Source of the DNA: Methylobacterium nodulans ORS 2060
Lineage (GTDB): Bacteria; Pseudomonadota; Alphaproteobacteria; Rhizobiales; Beijerinckiaceae
DNA: 64,000 nt
Assembly (NCBI RefSeq): GCF_000022085.1
Contig: NC_011894.1
Coordinates: 5,168,001 to 5,232,000, forward strand
Direction of reading: 5' to 3'
The notes beneath the pieces are model-generated. The model had not been told where the DNA came from, searched no databases, and saw only the letters and a list, made by a program, of their open reading frames with translations. Both the position numbers and the translations under genes were made by a program. Of this stretch, positions 22,920 to 33,355 are shown one piece after another. Each line of letters begins with the position of its first letter. The stretch's first letter is position 1.

Positions 22920-24089
22920 ATGAAACTGATCACCTCGACGGACGGGCTTGCCGCGACCTGCGCGCAATTTGCCACGCAACCCTTCGTGACCGTCGACACG
23001 GAGTTCATGCGTGAGACGACCTATTACCCGAAGCTGTGTCTGATCCAGATCGCGGCGCCGGACGGATCGACGGCACTGGTCGATCCGCTCGCCCCCGCAA
23101 TCGATCTCACTCCCTTCTTCGCCCTGATGGGCGACGAGCGGGTGCTGAAGGTGTTCCACTCGGCCCGCCAGGATCTGGAGATCATCTGGCTGCAGGGCGG
23201 TCTGCTGCCGCAGCCCTTCTTCGACACCCAGGTCGCCGCGATGGTGTGCGGCTACGGCGACTCGGTGTCCTACGAGCAGCTCGTCAACGACGTCGCGAAG
23301 GCGAAGATCGACAAGTCCTCGCGCTTCACCGACTGGTCGCGCCGCCCGCTGTCCGAGGCGCAGCTCTCCTATGCCCTCTCGGACGTCACGCACCTGATCA
23401 AGGTCTACGAGGCGCTGGCACGCCAGCTTCTCGCCACCGACCGCGGCGCGTGGCTCGACGAGGAGATGGCGGTGCTCACCTCGCCGGAGACCTACCGGGC
23501 CGATCCCGACCAGGCGTGGCGGCGCTTGGCCGGCCGGATGCGCAAGGCCCGGGAGATCGCCATCCTGATGGAAGTCGCGGCCTGGCGCGAGCGGGAGGCC
23601 CAGAGCCGCAACGTGCCCCGCGGGCGCATCCTCAAGGACGAGGCGGTGCTCGACGTCGCGACGGCGGCGCCCCGCAGCGTCGAGGCCCTGGGCCGGCTGC
23701 GCACCATCCCGACCGGGTTCGAGCGCTCCCGCACCGGGGCCGAGATCCTGGCCGCGGTGGAGCGGGGCCTCGCCCGCGACCCGGCCACGATCCCGCTGCC
23801 CGAACGCGGCCGTCCGCGCAGCGGCGGCAACGGCGCCCTCGTCGAACTCCTGAAGGTGCTGCTCAAGGCGGTCTGCGAACAGGAGCGGGTGGCGCCCAAG
23901 ATCATCGCGACGGTGGACGACCTCGAAGCCCTGGCGGATGACGACGAGGCCGACGTGCCGGTGCTGACCGGCTGGCGCCGCCGCCTGTTCGGCGAGAAGG
24001 CCCTCGCCCTCAAGGCCGGCCGCATGGCGCTCTCGGCCGAGGGCGGGCGCGTGGTGGTGCGGGATCTCGGCGAGGCCCCGAACGGGTGA
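22920..24089 (+). CDS. rnd: Ribonuclease D, 389 aa
   Basis: 3'-5' exoribonuclease that trims tRNA and other small RNA ends. The DEDD exonuclease domain has [20 protein letters not shown] (first D and E), [20 protein letters not shown] (second D) and the last D/Y block in [22 protein letters not shown]-type helices follow at about 205-290 and 300-370. Length is typical. It is in the same direction as trmD, separated by 104 bp, so cotranscription is possible. Confidence 0.95.
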   Translation: MKLITSTDGLAATCAQFATQPFVTVDTEFMRETTYYPKLCLIQIAAPDGSTALVDPLAPAIDLTPFFALMGDERVLKVFHSARQDLEIIWLQGGLLPQPFFDTQVAAMVCGYGDSVSYEQLVNDVAKAKIDKSSRFTDWSRRPLSEAQLSYALSDVTHLIKVYEALARQLLATDRGAWLDEEMAVLTSPETYRADPDQAWRRLAGRMRKAREIAILMEVAAWREREAQSRNVPRGRILKDEAVLDVATAAPRSVEALGRLRTIPTGFERSRTGAEILAAVERGLARDPATIPLPERGRPRSGGNGALVELLKVLLKAVCEQERVAPKIIATVDDLEALADDDEADVPVLTGWRRRLFGEKALALKAGRMALSAEGGRVVVRDLGEAPNG

Positions 24090-24101
24090 CAGCCGGCCGG
24101 C

Positions 24102-24746
24102 TCAGGCCCCGTCCCTGCGCCCGCTCGCGGCGCCGTGCACGAGGGCGAGCACGCCCGCCCGGAGCAGGTCATACTTGCTCGGCAGGCCGGGCCCCGCGGG
24201 CAGCCGTTTGGCCGCCGCGAGGGTCGCGATGCCATGCGAGAGCGCCCAGACCTCGAGCGCGATGAAGCGCGGATCGACCCCCGAGAACCCCTCCGGGAAG
24301 GTCGTCCGCAGCGCCTCGACCAGGAGGGCGAAGGCATCGGCATCGCGCGGCGAGCGGGGCGGATCGCAGGATTCGGCGGCGGGCGGGCGCGCCTCGAAGA
24401 TGGCGGCGTAGTAGCCCGGCTCCTCCTCGGCGAAGGCCAGATAGGCCTCGCCCATGCGGGTGAAGCGTTCGAGCGGAGTGCCGGGGCCGCGCAGCGCCCG
24501 GCCGAGCCGCCCGGCGAGTTCCGCGAAGCCGCGCTCGGCCACCTCCTCCAGCAGGGCCTCGCGCCCCCGGAAATGGCGGTAGAGCGCGGCCGGCGAGACC
24601 CCGACCAAGCGCGCGGCATCGACCAGGGTGAAACCGCCCAGGCCCCGCTCGGCGATGAACCGGCGCGCCGCCTCGATCAGGGCCTCCTTCAGGTTGCCGT
24701 GATGGTAGCCGCGCCGGTCGGACGGGCCGCTGCGCCAGTGTCGCAC
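24102..24746 (-). CDS. TetR-family transcriptional regulator, 214 aa
   Basis: Helix-turn-helix repressor. The DNA-binding part is at residues 17-65 (GNLKEALIEAARRFIAERGL, then TLVDAARLVGVSPAALYRHF). The ligand domain looks like the WHG-containing TetR C-terminal type, with MGEAYLAFAEEEPGYYAAIF and a late ALEVWALSHGIATLA segment. A GTG start at 24746 gives the usual short N-terminal arm; an ATG is not available nearby. It converges with rnd (12-bp gap) and is followed in the same direction after a separate promoter region by no known target; the P450 gene start lies 1.4 kb away on the same strand. Confidence 0.9.
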   Translation of the reverse strand: MRHWRSGPSDRRGYHHGNLKEALIEAARRFIAERGLGGFTLVDAARLVGVSPAALYRHFRGREALLEEVAERGFAELAGRLGRALRGPGTPLERFTRMGEAYLAFAEEEPGYYAAIFEARPPAAESCDPPRSPRDADAFALLVEALRTTFPEGFSGVDPRFIALEVWALSHGIATLAAAKRLPAGPGLPSKYDLLRAGVLALVHGAASGRRDGA

Positions 24747-24834
24747 CGAAACAGAACTCCACGCGCCGACCGGGAGGGATCCGGCTCCTTACCCCATCTC
24801 GGGCCGAAGCGATAACGTTTCGCGAGGGGCGGGT

Positions 24835-26208
24835 TCACGGGCGGCGCCGCAGGCGGAAGCGGGGCGCGTGGTCGGGCCGTACCGTCACGGTCGCGACGGG
24901 CATCACCGGGCGGTCACCGTCGAGGCTGACGACGAAGTCGCGGGCGAGGCGCGCGAGCACCAGGGTCGCCTCCGCCAGGGCGAGCGGCGCGCCGATGCAG
25001 ACCCGCGGCCCGGCCCCGAAGGGCAGGTAGACGTAGCGGTCCGGCTCCGTCCCGGGGCGCAGGAACCGCTGCGGATCGAAGGCGCCGGGCCGTGCCCACC
25101 AGCGCGGGTTGCGGTGCATGACCCAGGTCGGGATCATCACGGTGGCGCCGGCCGGGAGCGCCGCGCCGCAGGTCGCACCGTCGCGCAGCGCCCGGCGGGC
25201 GATCATGTAGGCCGGCGGATAGAGGCGGAGCGTCTCCTGGACGACGGCCCGGGCGAGGGAGAGCCGGGGCAGGCTGTCCGCTGCGCTCTCCTCGCCGAGA
25301 TCGAGCGCCCGGGCCTCCGCCGCCAGCGCGTCCTGCACGGCGGGGGCGCGGGCGAGGAGCGTCGCGGCCCAGAACAGGGTCGAGGCCGTGGTCTCGTGGC
25401 CGGCCACGATCATGGTGCCGACCTCGTCGGCGAGGAGCCCGTCCGCCTCGTCATGCGCCGTGCTCAGGAGATCGAACAGGTCGCGCGGCGCCTCCCCGTG
25501 CCCCTGAGCCCGGCGCGCCGCGATGATCTCGCCGACGAGCCGCAGCCAGCGGCGGCGAAACAGCGCCCGGCGCGGGGAGGCGGGCGTCGGCCAGCCGGGC
25601 GGCAGCAGGAAGTCCGAGACCTGTGGTCGGCCGAGGCCGCCGAGATAGCCTGAGACCATCCGCCGGATCCGCGCCTCGAACGGGCCGGTTTCGAGCGAGA
25701 ACATCGAGGAGGCCGCGATGTCGAGGCTGAGCCGCTGCATCTCGGCCTGGAGATCGACCGGCGCCCCCCCGGCTGCGTCGAGGCGGCGGATGGAGGCCTC
25801 GGTGGCGCGGGCGATATGGCCGGCCATCAGCGGCACGGTGCGCGGGGTGAAGGCGGGCGCGAGCACCCGCCGCTGACGCCGCCATGCCTCCCCCTCCGCG
25901 AGCACGAGGCCGCGCCCGGCGATCGGGCCGAGGACGCGCCGCCCGGCCGGCAGCCGCGCGAAGTCCCCCGCCGCGGAGACGAGGACGTGGCGCACCGCCT
26001 CCGGCACGCAGAGCAGCACCACGCAGCCGCCGCCGGGCAGCCGCAGGGTCACGGCCGGCTCGTGCAGGCAGGCGCGCGGGAAGGCGTCGAGGGTGTTGCG
26101 CCTGAAGGCGCGCAGGAGGCGCAGCGAGCCGACCCGCTCGGCGAGCGGAGGCATCGGCGGGGCGTAAAGCTCGTCTTCGTCCCCAGCCGCGCTCGCGCCC
26201 AACCCCAT
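24835..26208 (-). CDS. Cytochrome P450, 457 aa
   Basis: Haem-thiolate monooxygenase. Three hallmarks are intact: the oxygen-binding I-helix AGHETTAST, the ExxR motif in VVQETLRLYPPAYM and the haem loop FGAGPRVCIG with the Cys ligand. The GLVLAEGEAWRRQRRVLAPA block in the N-terminal half resembles the CYP102/fatty-acid hydroxylase or terpene-related clan, and length agrees. No membrane anchor is seen, so the protein is probably soluble and needs a separate ferredoxin partner, which is not nearby. The start is 29 bp after the deoB stop, so the three minus-strand genes may form one operon. Substrate unknown. Confidence 0.93.
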   Translation of the reverse strand: MGLGASAAGDEDELYAPPMPPLAERVGSLRLLRAFRRNTLDAFPRACLHEPAVTLRLPGGGCVVLLCVPEAVRHVLVSAAGDFARLPAGRRVLGPIAGRGLVLAEGEAWRRQRRVLAPAFTPRTVPLMAGHIARATEASIRRLDAAGGAPVDLQAEMQRLSLDIAASSMFSLETGPFEARIRRMVSGYLGGLGRPQVSDFLLPPGWPTPASPRRALFRRRWLRLVGEIIAARRAQGHGEAPRDLFDLLSTAHDEADGLLADEVGTMIVAGHETTASTLFWAATLLARAPAVQDALAAEARALDLGEESAADSLPRLSLARAVVQETLRLYPPAYMIARRALRDGATCGAALPAGATVMIPTWVMHRNPRWWARPGAFDPQRFLRPGTEPDRYVYLPFGAGPRVCIGAPLALAEATLVLARLARDFVVSLDGDRPVMPVATVTVRPDHAPRFRLRRRP

Positions 26209-26236
26209 GCCGCCCGTGTCCTTCTGGTGGCGTCCG

Positions 26237-27456
26237 TTAGAGCCAGGACCGGCCGCAGGAGGGCGGCAGGCCGAGATGCGCGGCCAGAGCCGCGCCGATA
26301 TCCGCGAAGGTGTCGCGCCGGCCGAGCGGCCCCGGGCGCAGCCCGGGCCCGAAGGACAGCACCGGCACCTGCTCGCGGGTGTGGTCGGTGCCGCTCCAGG
26401 TCGGGTCGTTGCCGTGGTCGGCGGTGATCACGCAGAGGTCGCCGGGCGCCAGGCCGGCGCGGATCTCGGGGATGCGGGCATCGAAGCGTTCGAGCGCGGC
26501 GGCGTAGCCCGGAACGTCGCGGCGATGGCCGTACTCGGTGTCGAAGTCGACGAGATTGACGAAGACGAGCCCGCCCGGCCCGAGCCCGGACTCCGCAAAG
26601 GCGGCGAGCGCCGCGTCGAGGCAGGCCTCGTTGCCGGCGGGCTTCACCTCGCTGCCGGTGCTGCGATGGGCAAAGATGTCCCCGATCTTGCCGACGCTCA
26701 CCACGGGCCGGCCCGCCGCCACCAGGCGGTCGAGGAGTGTGTCGCTGGGTGGTGGAGTGGCGAAGTCGCGCCGGTTGGCCGTGCGGACGAAGCCGCGGCG
26801 CGCATCCCCCGTGAAGGGACGCGCGATCACCCGGCCGATCCGGTAGGGGTCGCAGAGGCGGCGGGCGACGGCGCAGACCGCGGAGAGCCGCTCCAGACCG
26901 AACGCCTCCTCGTGCGCGGCGATCTGGAAGACGCTGTCGACGGAAGTGTAGCAGATCGGCTTGCCGGTCCGGACCTGCTCGGCGCCGAGTTCCTCGATGA
27001 TGGCGGTGCCGGAGGCGTGACAATCGCCCAGGATGCCGGGAAGCCCGGCCTCGGCGATCAGCGCCTGCGTGAGTTCGGGCGGGAAGCTCGGCTCCGTCGC
27101 GGGGAAGCGGCCCCAGTCGAAATCGACCGGCACGCCCGCGATCTCCCAATGGCCCGAGACCGTGTCCTTGCCCCGCGCGGTCTCGACCGCGTGCCCCCAG
27201 GCGCCCGTGACGCTGCCCGCGGGGGCAAGCCCGGGCGGCATCCGGCCGGTCGCCGCCTCTGCGGCGAGGCCGAGGCCGAGCGCCGCCAGATGCGGCAGGC
27301 GGAGCGGCCCCTGCCGCAGCCCCGCGCGGTCGCCCGCGCCGCGGGCGCAGGAAGCGGCGATGTGGCCGACCGTGTCGGCGCCCTCGTCGCCGTAGGACGC
27401 GGCGTCCGGCGCCCCCCCGATTCCGACGGAATCGAGTACGATGAGGAGGGCGCGGC

Positions 27457-27460
<4 letters not shown>
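26237..27460 (-). CDS. deoB: Phosphopentomutase, 407 aa
   Basis: Interconverts ribose-1-phosphate or deoxyribose-1-phosphate with the 5-phosphates in nucleoside salvage. It belongs to the alkaline phosphatase superfamily: [20 protein letters not shown] holds the metal-binding Asp, [11 protein letters not shown] is the DeoB signature around residue 100, and [13 protein letters not shown] and [20 protein letters not shown] hold the second metal set. Length matches the family. GTG at 27460 overlaps the stop of the ABC ATPase gene by 4 bp, so the transporter gene and deoB are translationally coupled. Confidence 0.96.
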
Positions 27461-29082
<1,622 letters not shown>

Positions 29083-29220
29083 CGCCTCGATATGGTCACT
29101 CGGATGGGCCTGTATGGGGCGGCCCGCATGACCCGTAACCTGCGACACTCTGCTGCCCGGCGCCAGCCGCATCGACGCCCACGCTCTCGCGCGGACGCGA
29201 CGGCGCGCTACATCGGCGGC

Positions 29221-30096
29221 GTGACCCGCACCATCCTCCTCTGCCTGCTCCTCCTCGCCCTCTGCCCGCGCCTAGCCGGCGTGCAGCCTGCCGGCGCGCA
29301 AGCCGCGGGCGCCGCCACCGAGACCGTCGAGCAGGCGCTCTGCCGCCTGATCGAGGGCGCCGCGCAGGCGCAATCCCTTCCCGTCGCCTTCCTGACCCGG
29401 CTGATCTGGCGCGAGAGCAGCTTCCGCCCGCGCGTGGTGAGCCCGGCGGGAGCGCAGGGCATCGCGCAGTTCATGCCGGGCACCGCCGCCGAGCGGGGTC
29501 TCGCCGATCCCTTCGATCCCGAACAGGCGATCCCGCATGCGGCGCGGCTCCTCACCGATCTGCGGCGGCGCTTCGGCAATCTCGGCCTCGCGGCGGCGGC
29601 CTATAACGGCGGGCCGGGGCGGGTCTCGGCTTGGCTTGCGGGCGGCGGCGGGCTGCCGGCCGAGACGCGAGCCTACGTCGCCGCGATCACGGGCCGCCCG
29701 GCGGAGGATTGGGCCGCCGAGGCCAAGGGCGACCATAAGGGCGACCTGATCGAGCCGCCCGGCACGCGCTGCCTGCAGGTGACGGCGGCTTTGCGCGTGC
29801 GGGGCCGCAACGAGACCTATTTCGCCGACAGCACGCCGTCCCTGGCGCCCTGGGGCATCCAGCTTGCCGGAAACTTCTCCAAGGCCGCTGCGCTTGCCGC
29901 CTTCGGCCGCGCCCGCGACCGCTATGCGTCGATCCTGGGCGACGTGCGCCCGATGATCATCGGCACCCGCTTCCGCAGCCGAGGCACCCGGGCCTTCTAC
30001 CGGGTGCGCGTGCCCTCCGAGACCCGGGACGCCGCCGAGGCGCTGTGCAACCGCATCCGCGGCATCGGCGGCGCCTGCCTGGTGCTCAAGACGTAA
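29221..30096 (+). CDS. Lytic transglycosylase (SLT) with SPOR-like C-terminus, 291 aa
   Basis: Periplasmic muramidase-like enzyme cleaving the MurNAc-GlcNAc bond. GTG at 29221 begins a signal peptide (VTRTILLCLLLLALCPRLAG) with cleavage near GAQA. The SLT domain spans about 40-160: catalytic Glu in LIWRESSFRPRVVSPAGAQG, then GIAQFMPGTAAERGL and LAAAAYNGGPGRVSAWL. The final 75 residues (TRFRSRGTRAFYRVRVPSET to GGACLVLK) match the beta-alpha-beta SPOR pattern that binds denuded glycan. Length is normal for this class. It diverges from the YejF-type gene across 138 bp and is followed by an R-III repeat. Confidence 0.92.
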   Translation: MTRTILLCLLLLALCPRLAGVQPAGAQAAGAATETVEQALCRLIEGAAQAQSLPVAFLTRLIWRESSFRPRVVSPAGAQGIAQFMPGTAAERGLADPFDPEQAIPHAARLLTDLRRRFGNLGLAAAAYNGGPGRVSAWLAGGGGLPAETRAYVAAITGRPAEDWAAEAKGDHKGDLIEPPGTRCLQVTAALRVRGRNETYFADSTPSLAPWGIQLAGNFSKAAALAAFGRARDRYASILGDVRPMIIGTRFRSRGTRAFYRVRVPSETRDAAEALCNRIRGIGGACLVLKT

Positions 30097-30104
30097 GGGC
30101 TCGA

Positions 30105-30390
30105 TCGAAATCCGGTTGCTGGCTTCGCCATGCGGATGTCGGCTTCGCTCAAGGGGGGGGTGATGAGACGGCCTCCGAAGGGAGCGTTCGCGGACCGGAG
30201 CACAGGTTCTCCGCCCGCCCCTTCCCGGATTCTCCGCTCTTCCGGCTCCCTCTTTCCGGGCCCGTTCGGGCCTGCACGACTGCAGCATCAGCGGAATGCG
30301 ACCCGGGAAAGTGGGAGCGAGCGAGGTGAGGCCGGGCGAGCCGATCCTCGATCGTCTCCGGACGCGCCGCGCAGGCTCGATGATCCGATC
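30105..30390. repeat. Repeat family R-III, copy 2
   Basis: The 321-bp gap 30097-30417 is nearly all repeat. GCTCCCTCTTTCCGGG at 30245-30260 faces CCCGGGAAAGTGGGAGC near 30302-30318 around a short GC-rich loop. The 30188-30260 stretch (TTCGCGGACCGGAGCACAGG and following) matches 59980-60053, and 30107-30160 matches 11728-11780. No gene is supported. Confidence 0.7.
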
Positions 30391-30417
30391 CCCGAACCGG
30401 ATCGTCCGGAAACCGGA

Positions 30418-31122
30418 TCACGCGCCCGCCCGCGCCGCCACCATGCGCTCGCGGGCCGTCTCGAGCGCGAGCGGCGGCGCCTGACGCCCCAGCCTGAGCG
30501 CCTCGTCGAGGATCGCGACCGCCTCCGGCCACACGGCGGGCGAGAACAGGGCGGCCGCCTCCGCAGCATCCGCGGCCGAACGGGCGTCGATCTCGGCTGC
30601 GAAGGTCGCGGCCCGGCAGGCCGCGGCCGCCCGCGCCCCGCGCACCCAGACGCCGCCGCGCGCCGCCGCATCGGCCACCGCGCCCGCCGCCCAGGCCGCC
30701 GAGCGGGCGGCGGCCACCGCCTCCGCAAGGCTTCCCGCCGCGCGGCAGCTTTCGGCCTCTGCCGTCAGCCCGACCTGATGCAGCACGATCGGGAGCAGGC
30801 GCCGCACGGTCTCGACCGTGAGATGGGCGGTGCGGGCGGCCTCCATGGCCTCGGCGTCGGCCGAGCCCGACAGGCGCAGCACGAAGGCCATCAGGCGCGG
30901 GCGTTCGGCATCCGGCATCGCGTCGTTGAGGCCGAGCGCGTAGGCGGCGAGCGGGCGCGAGAAGCAGGGCGGGCAATCGGCCGAGGAGCGGATCGCCCGG
31001 TAGGGCAGCCCGGCCGCGACGATGGCGGCCTCGTTGATGCAGGTGCCGCCGTCCGGCCCCGGGAAGGCGTGGGAGCCCGGCAGCAGCCGCCAGTGGAGGA
31101 TGTGGTCGAACGCGCCGCGCAT
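30418..31122 (-). CDS. Conserved-looking protein of unknown function, 234 aa
   Basis: Not recognised as a named family. ATG at 31122 follows GGAGGCC. The N-terminal half is distinctive: DHILHWRLLPGSHAFPGPDG, then GTCINEAAIVAAGLPYRAIR, and a pair of cysteines in SSADCPPCFSRP. The second half is a long run of Ala-rich helices (AAARSAAWAAGAVADAAARG and similar). No signal peptide or membrane segment. The first part recalls short bacterial or phage-associated proteins of unknown role. Two further unknown small genes lie upstream on the same strand. Confidence 0.8.
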   Translation of the reverse strand: MRGAFDHILHWRLLPGSHAFPGPDGGTCINEAAIVAAGLPYRAIRSSADCPPCFSRPLAAYALGLNDAMPDAERPRLMAFVLRLSGSADAEAMEAARTAHLTVETVRRLLPIVLHQVGLTAEAESCRAAGSLAEAVAAARSAAWAAGAVADAAARGGVWVRGARAAAACRAATFAAEIDARSAADAAEAAALFSPAVWPEAVAILDEALRLGRQAPPLALETARERMVAARAGA

Positions 31123-31286
31123 GTGGCCTCCGGTACCAAGCCGGATCGCTCGGCCCCGAGCCGCGCGATCCTGCTCTGGATCCTGATCCCCCATTATCAT
31201 CATCATTCCGCCGAAGCCTGAGAGGTTCCGGCGCATGATGCCTGACGCGGAAGCCTACACCCTTTCGCGCGGGCAGCGAGCCCCGT

Positions 31287-31571
31287 TCAGGCCCGGCCGG
31301 CCACGGGCAGCGACGCGAGGTCCCGCGGGGGCGGCTCGCCGAGGGCGGCGGCCAGGACGGCCTCCAGCCGCATCAGATCCTCCTCCGGATCGGGTTGCCA
31401 GCCGCAGCCGCAGGCGGGCCGGTCGCCGTGGAGCGAGGCCACCTGACGGTAGAGGTCGCCGACCGTGCGGGCCGCGGCTTCGAGGGCTGCCATCGGCGGC
31501 ATCGGGCGCCGCTCCAGCGCCTGCCAGAAGGCCCGGGCGAGCGCTTGCGCGAGCGCGTCCTGGCCGCTCAT
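31287..31571 (-). CDS. Small protein of unknown function, 94 aa
   Basis: No family recognised. The product begins MSGQDALAQALARAFWQALE and then RRPMPPMAALEAAARTVGDL, followed by a Cys-x-Cys in ACGCGWQPDPEEDLMRLEAV. The composition is helical and acidic towards the end. ATG at 31571 overlaps the stop of the 42-aa ORF by ATGA, which supports both being translated. It is 164 bp upstream of the 234-aa gene on the same strand. Confidence 0.6.
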   Translation of the reverse strand: MSGQDALAQALARAFWQALERRPMPPMAALEAAARTVGDLYRQVASLHGDRPACGCGWQPDPEEDLMRLEAVLAAALGEPPPRDLASLPVAGRA

Positions 31572-31696
31572 CGCCCTGCCCTCCCGGCCCCCTCGGCGAA
31601 CAGCCCGACGAGATGCTCCACACCGACACGGCGCATCGGCCAGCCCTCGCGCAGCAATCCGATGCATCCGTGGATCAGGGTCAAGGCATGCACCAT
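31568..31696 (-). CDS. Possible micro-ORF coupled to the 94-aa gene, 42 aa
   Basis: ATG at 31696 is preceded by AGGGAGCCC. The product MVHALTLIHGCIGLLREGWP then MRRVGVEHLVGLFAEGAGR has a hydrophobic N-terminus that might form a membrane helix. Its stop overlaps the next start by ATGA, a common arrangement for coupled genes. No function is known. The sequence between it and DUF3297 (31697-31960) has a short AT-rich stretch near 31835-31890 but no other gene. Confidence 0.45.
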   Translation of the reverse strand: MVHALTLIHGCIGLLREGWPMRRVGVEHLVGLFAEGAGRAGR

Positions 31697-31960
31697 CGCG
31701 GGCTCCCTCGCATCTCGAACAGCGGCTGCCGGACGCTCTCCGCCGCGGCCCGGCGGCGATGATCTCGCCCGACGATCAAGACATGCGATGGTTTCTGCCG
31801 GCAATCAAGCAGACGAGCAAAGATTGGATCGGTTCAATACTGGCGCATCCATAATCAAATCGGAATCGGAATTATCATGATTCCAATGCGCGGGGCCGGT
31901 TGGCAGGAGGGACGCGAGCCGCTAGGGAGCGCTGAAAGCGCAACCCGAGAAGCCGTTCCG

Positions 31961-32227
31961 ATGAGCGACACCCCTCCCGACCGCCTCTGCACCGACCCGA
32001 ACAGCCCCTACCACGATGCGGCCGCCCTGGAGCGCGGGGTCGGCGTCCGCTTCAAGGGCGTCGAGAAGACGAATGTCGAGGAATATTGCGTGAGCGAGGG
32101 CTGGGTGCGGCTCGTGGCGGGCAATGCCCGCGACCGTTTCGGCAACCCGATGACGATCAAGCTCAAGGGGCCGGTCGAGCCGTATTTCCGCGGGCCGCCC
32201 CGGTCGGGCGATACCAACGGTCATTGA
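31961..32227 (+). CDS. DUF3297 family protein, 88 aa, C-terminus altered by repeat
   Basis: A short conserved protein of unknown role. The family pattern is clear: PPDRLCTDPNSPYHDAAALE, RGVGVRFKGVEKTNVEEYCV, SEGWVRLVAGNARDRFGNPM, ending TIKLKGPVEPYF. After VEPYFRGPPRSG the last residues (DTNGH) and the TGA are encoded by the terminal repeat of R-I copy 2, which starts at 32211. The native family C-terminus is close to VEPYF, so the tail has probably been exchanged without damage. Confidence 0.9.
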   Translation: MSDTPPDRLCTDPNSPYHDAAALERGVGVRFKGVEKTNVEEYCVSEGWVRLVAGNARDRFGNPMTIKLKGPVEPYFRGPPRSGDTNGH

Positions 32228-32350
32228 AAAGGACCGTTGGTTCCGCTCTTGAATTTTCGTCAAGCCTTTGGCTTGGCATCGACAATTCGAGTTGGGTCAA
32301 CGGCCCGATGCGGTAGCACCTGCTGCGTCAGCAGCCCGGGCCGTTGGTAT
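32211..32350. repeat. Repeat family R-I, copy 2 with perfect 10-bp terminal repeats
   Basis: Ends are ATACCAACGG (32211-32220) and CCGTTGGTAT (32341-32350), perfect inverted repeats. A sub-terminal CCGTTGGT at about 32233-32240 is also present. Inner blocks TTGGGTCAACGGCCCGATGC and TGCTGCGTCAGCAGCCCGGG match copies 1 and 3. It carries no ORF and looks like a small non-autonomous element. It lies between convergent genes and ends both reading frames. Confidence 0.85.
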
Positions 32351-32842
32351 GAGTTCGCGCAGGGCCGCGAGGTCGAGCCGGCGCGTGGTCATCTGCAGGT
32401 TCCCGTCGGCGTCACGGGGCCATTCGGCTTCGGGACGGTCCCAGCAGAGTTCGAGACCGTTGCCGTCCGGGTCGTCGAGATAGAGGGCCTGGCTCACCCC
32501 GTGGTCGCTCGCTCCCGTCAGCGGGATGCCGGCCGCGTCGAGGCGGGCGAGCGCGTCCGCCAGCGCTGCACGGGTCGGGTAGAGAATCGCCACGTGGTAG
32601 AGGCCGGTCGTGCCCGGCGGCGGGCGCCGGCCGCCCAGGCTCTCCCAGGTGTTGAGCGCGATATGGTGGTGGTAGCCGCCCGCCGAGACGAAGGCGGCCT
32701 GGCCGCCGTAGCGCTGCATCAGCGCGAAGCCGAGCACCCCGCAATAGAAGGCGAGCGCCCGGTCGAGGTCGGCGACCTTGAGGTGCACGTGCCCGATGCG
32801 CGTGCCCGGATCGATCGGCGCGGAAGTCAGGTCTTCGGTCAT
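32297..32842 (-). CDS. VOC/glyoxalase-family protein, 181 aa, C-terminus from repeat
   Basis: Vicinal-oxygen-chelate protein like catechol 2,3-dioxygenase or CatE. Paired beta-alpha-beta-beta-beta units: GHVHLKVADLDRALAFYCGV (first ligand His), GGYHHHIALNTWESLGGRRP (middle), LYHVAILYPTRAALADALAR and QALYLDDPDGNGLELCWDRP (last Glu ligand). A metal-dependent ring-cleavage or isomerase role is possible. Residues after LRELIP and the stop are encoded inside the R-I repeat (TARAADAAGATASGR). It is followed on the same strand, upstream, by a DoxX gene with an 11-bp gap. Confidence 0.88.
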   Translation of the reverse strand: MTEDLTSAPIDPGTRIGHVHLKVADLDRALAFYCGVLGFALMQRYGGQAAFVSAGGYHHHIALNTWESLGGRRPPPGTTGLYHVAILYPTRAALADALARLDAAGIPLTGASDHGVSQALYLDDPDGNGLELCWDRPEAEWPRDADGNLQMTTRRLDLAALRELIPTARAADAAGATASGR

Positions 32843-32853
32843 CGCGGTCTCCG

Positions 32854-33252
32854 TCAGGCTCGGCGCGTCAGCGCATGCGCCCCGTTCCCGAGCAGCGCCT
32901 GGACCAGCAGGGCGACGGCCCAGAACCCGGCAAACTCCCAGCCGCCGCCCGGGTTCTGCGCGAAGAAGCCGTTGGCGCCGTGCACGGTGACGATCGCGCC
33001 GATCAGGATCGGCACCAGGGCGAGCGCGACCCAGCGGGCATAGAGGCCGAGGATCAGGGCGAGGCCGCCGAGCGCCTCCGCGGCGATCACCGCATAGGCG
33101 AGAGCCGGGGGCAAGCCGAGTTTGCCGAAGAAGGCCGCGGTGCCGGCGGGCGTGAACACGAGAAGCTTCAGGCCGGCATGGGCCAGGAAGAGGCCGCCGA
33201 GGGTGAGCCGCAGCAGCAGGGCGGCATAAGGGGCGGTGCGGGCATCGGTCAT
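32854..33252 (-). CDS. DoxX-family membrane protein, 132 aa
   Basis: Four-helix inner-membrane protein of the DoxX/DoxD-like group, associated with quinone or thiosulfate redox chemistry in relatives. Hydrophobic helices: ALLLRLTLGGLFLAHAGLKL, LAYAVIAAEALGGLALILGL, VALALVPILIGAIVTVHG and FAGFWAVALLVQALLG. ATG at 33252 follows a CGGGAGAGCTCC-like region only weakly. Its stop is 11 bp before the VOC start on the same strand, so they form a unit divergent from the LysR gene across 103 bp. Confidence 0.9.
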   Translation of the reverse strand: MTDARTAPYAALLLRLTLGGLFLAHAGLKLLVFTPAGTAAFFGKLGLPPALAYAVIAAEALGGLALILGLYARWVALALVPILIGAIVTVHGANGFFAQNPGGGWEFAGFWAVALLVQALLGNGAHALTRRA

Positions 33253-33355
33253 CGGGAGAGCTCCAGATTCGTGGCGCCAACCTGCCCTCGCCCGCGGCTG
33301 GCGATAATCCGCTATCTTCGCCATTCAGCTCACACCAGCGGAGTGAGATTGGGCG

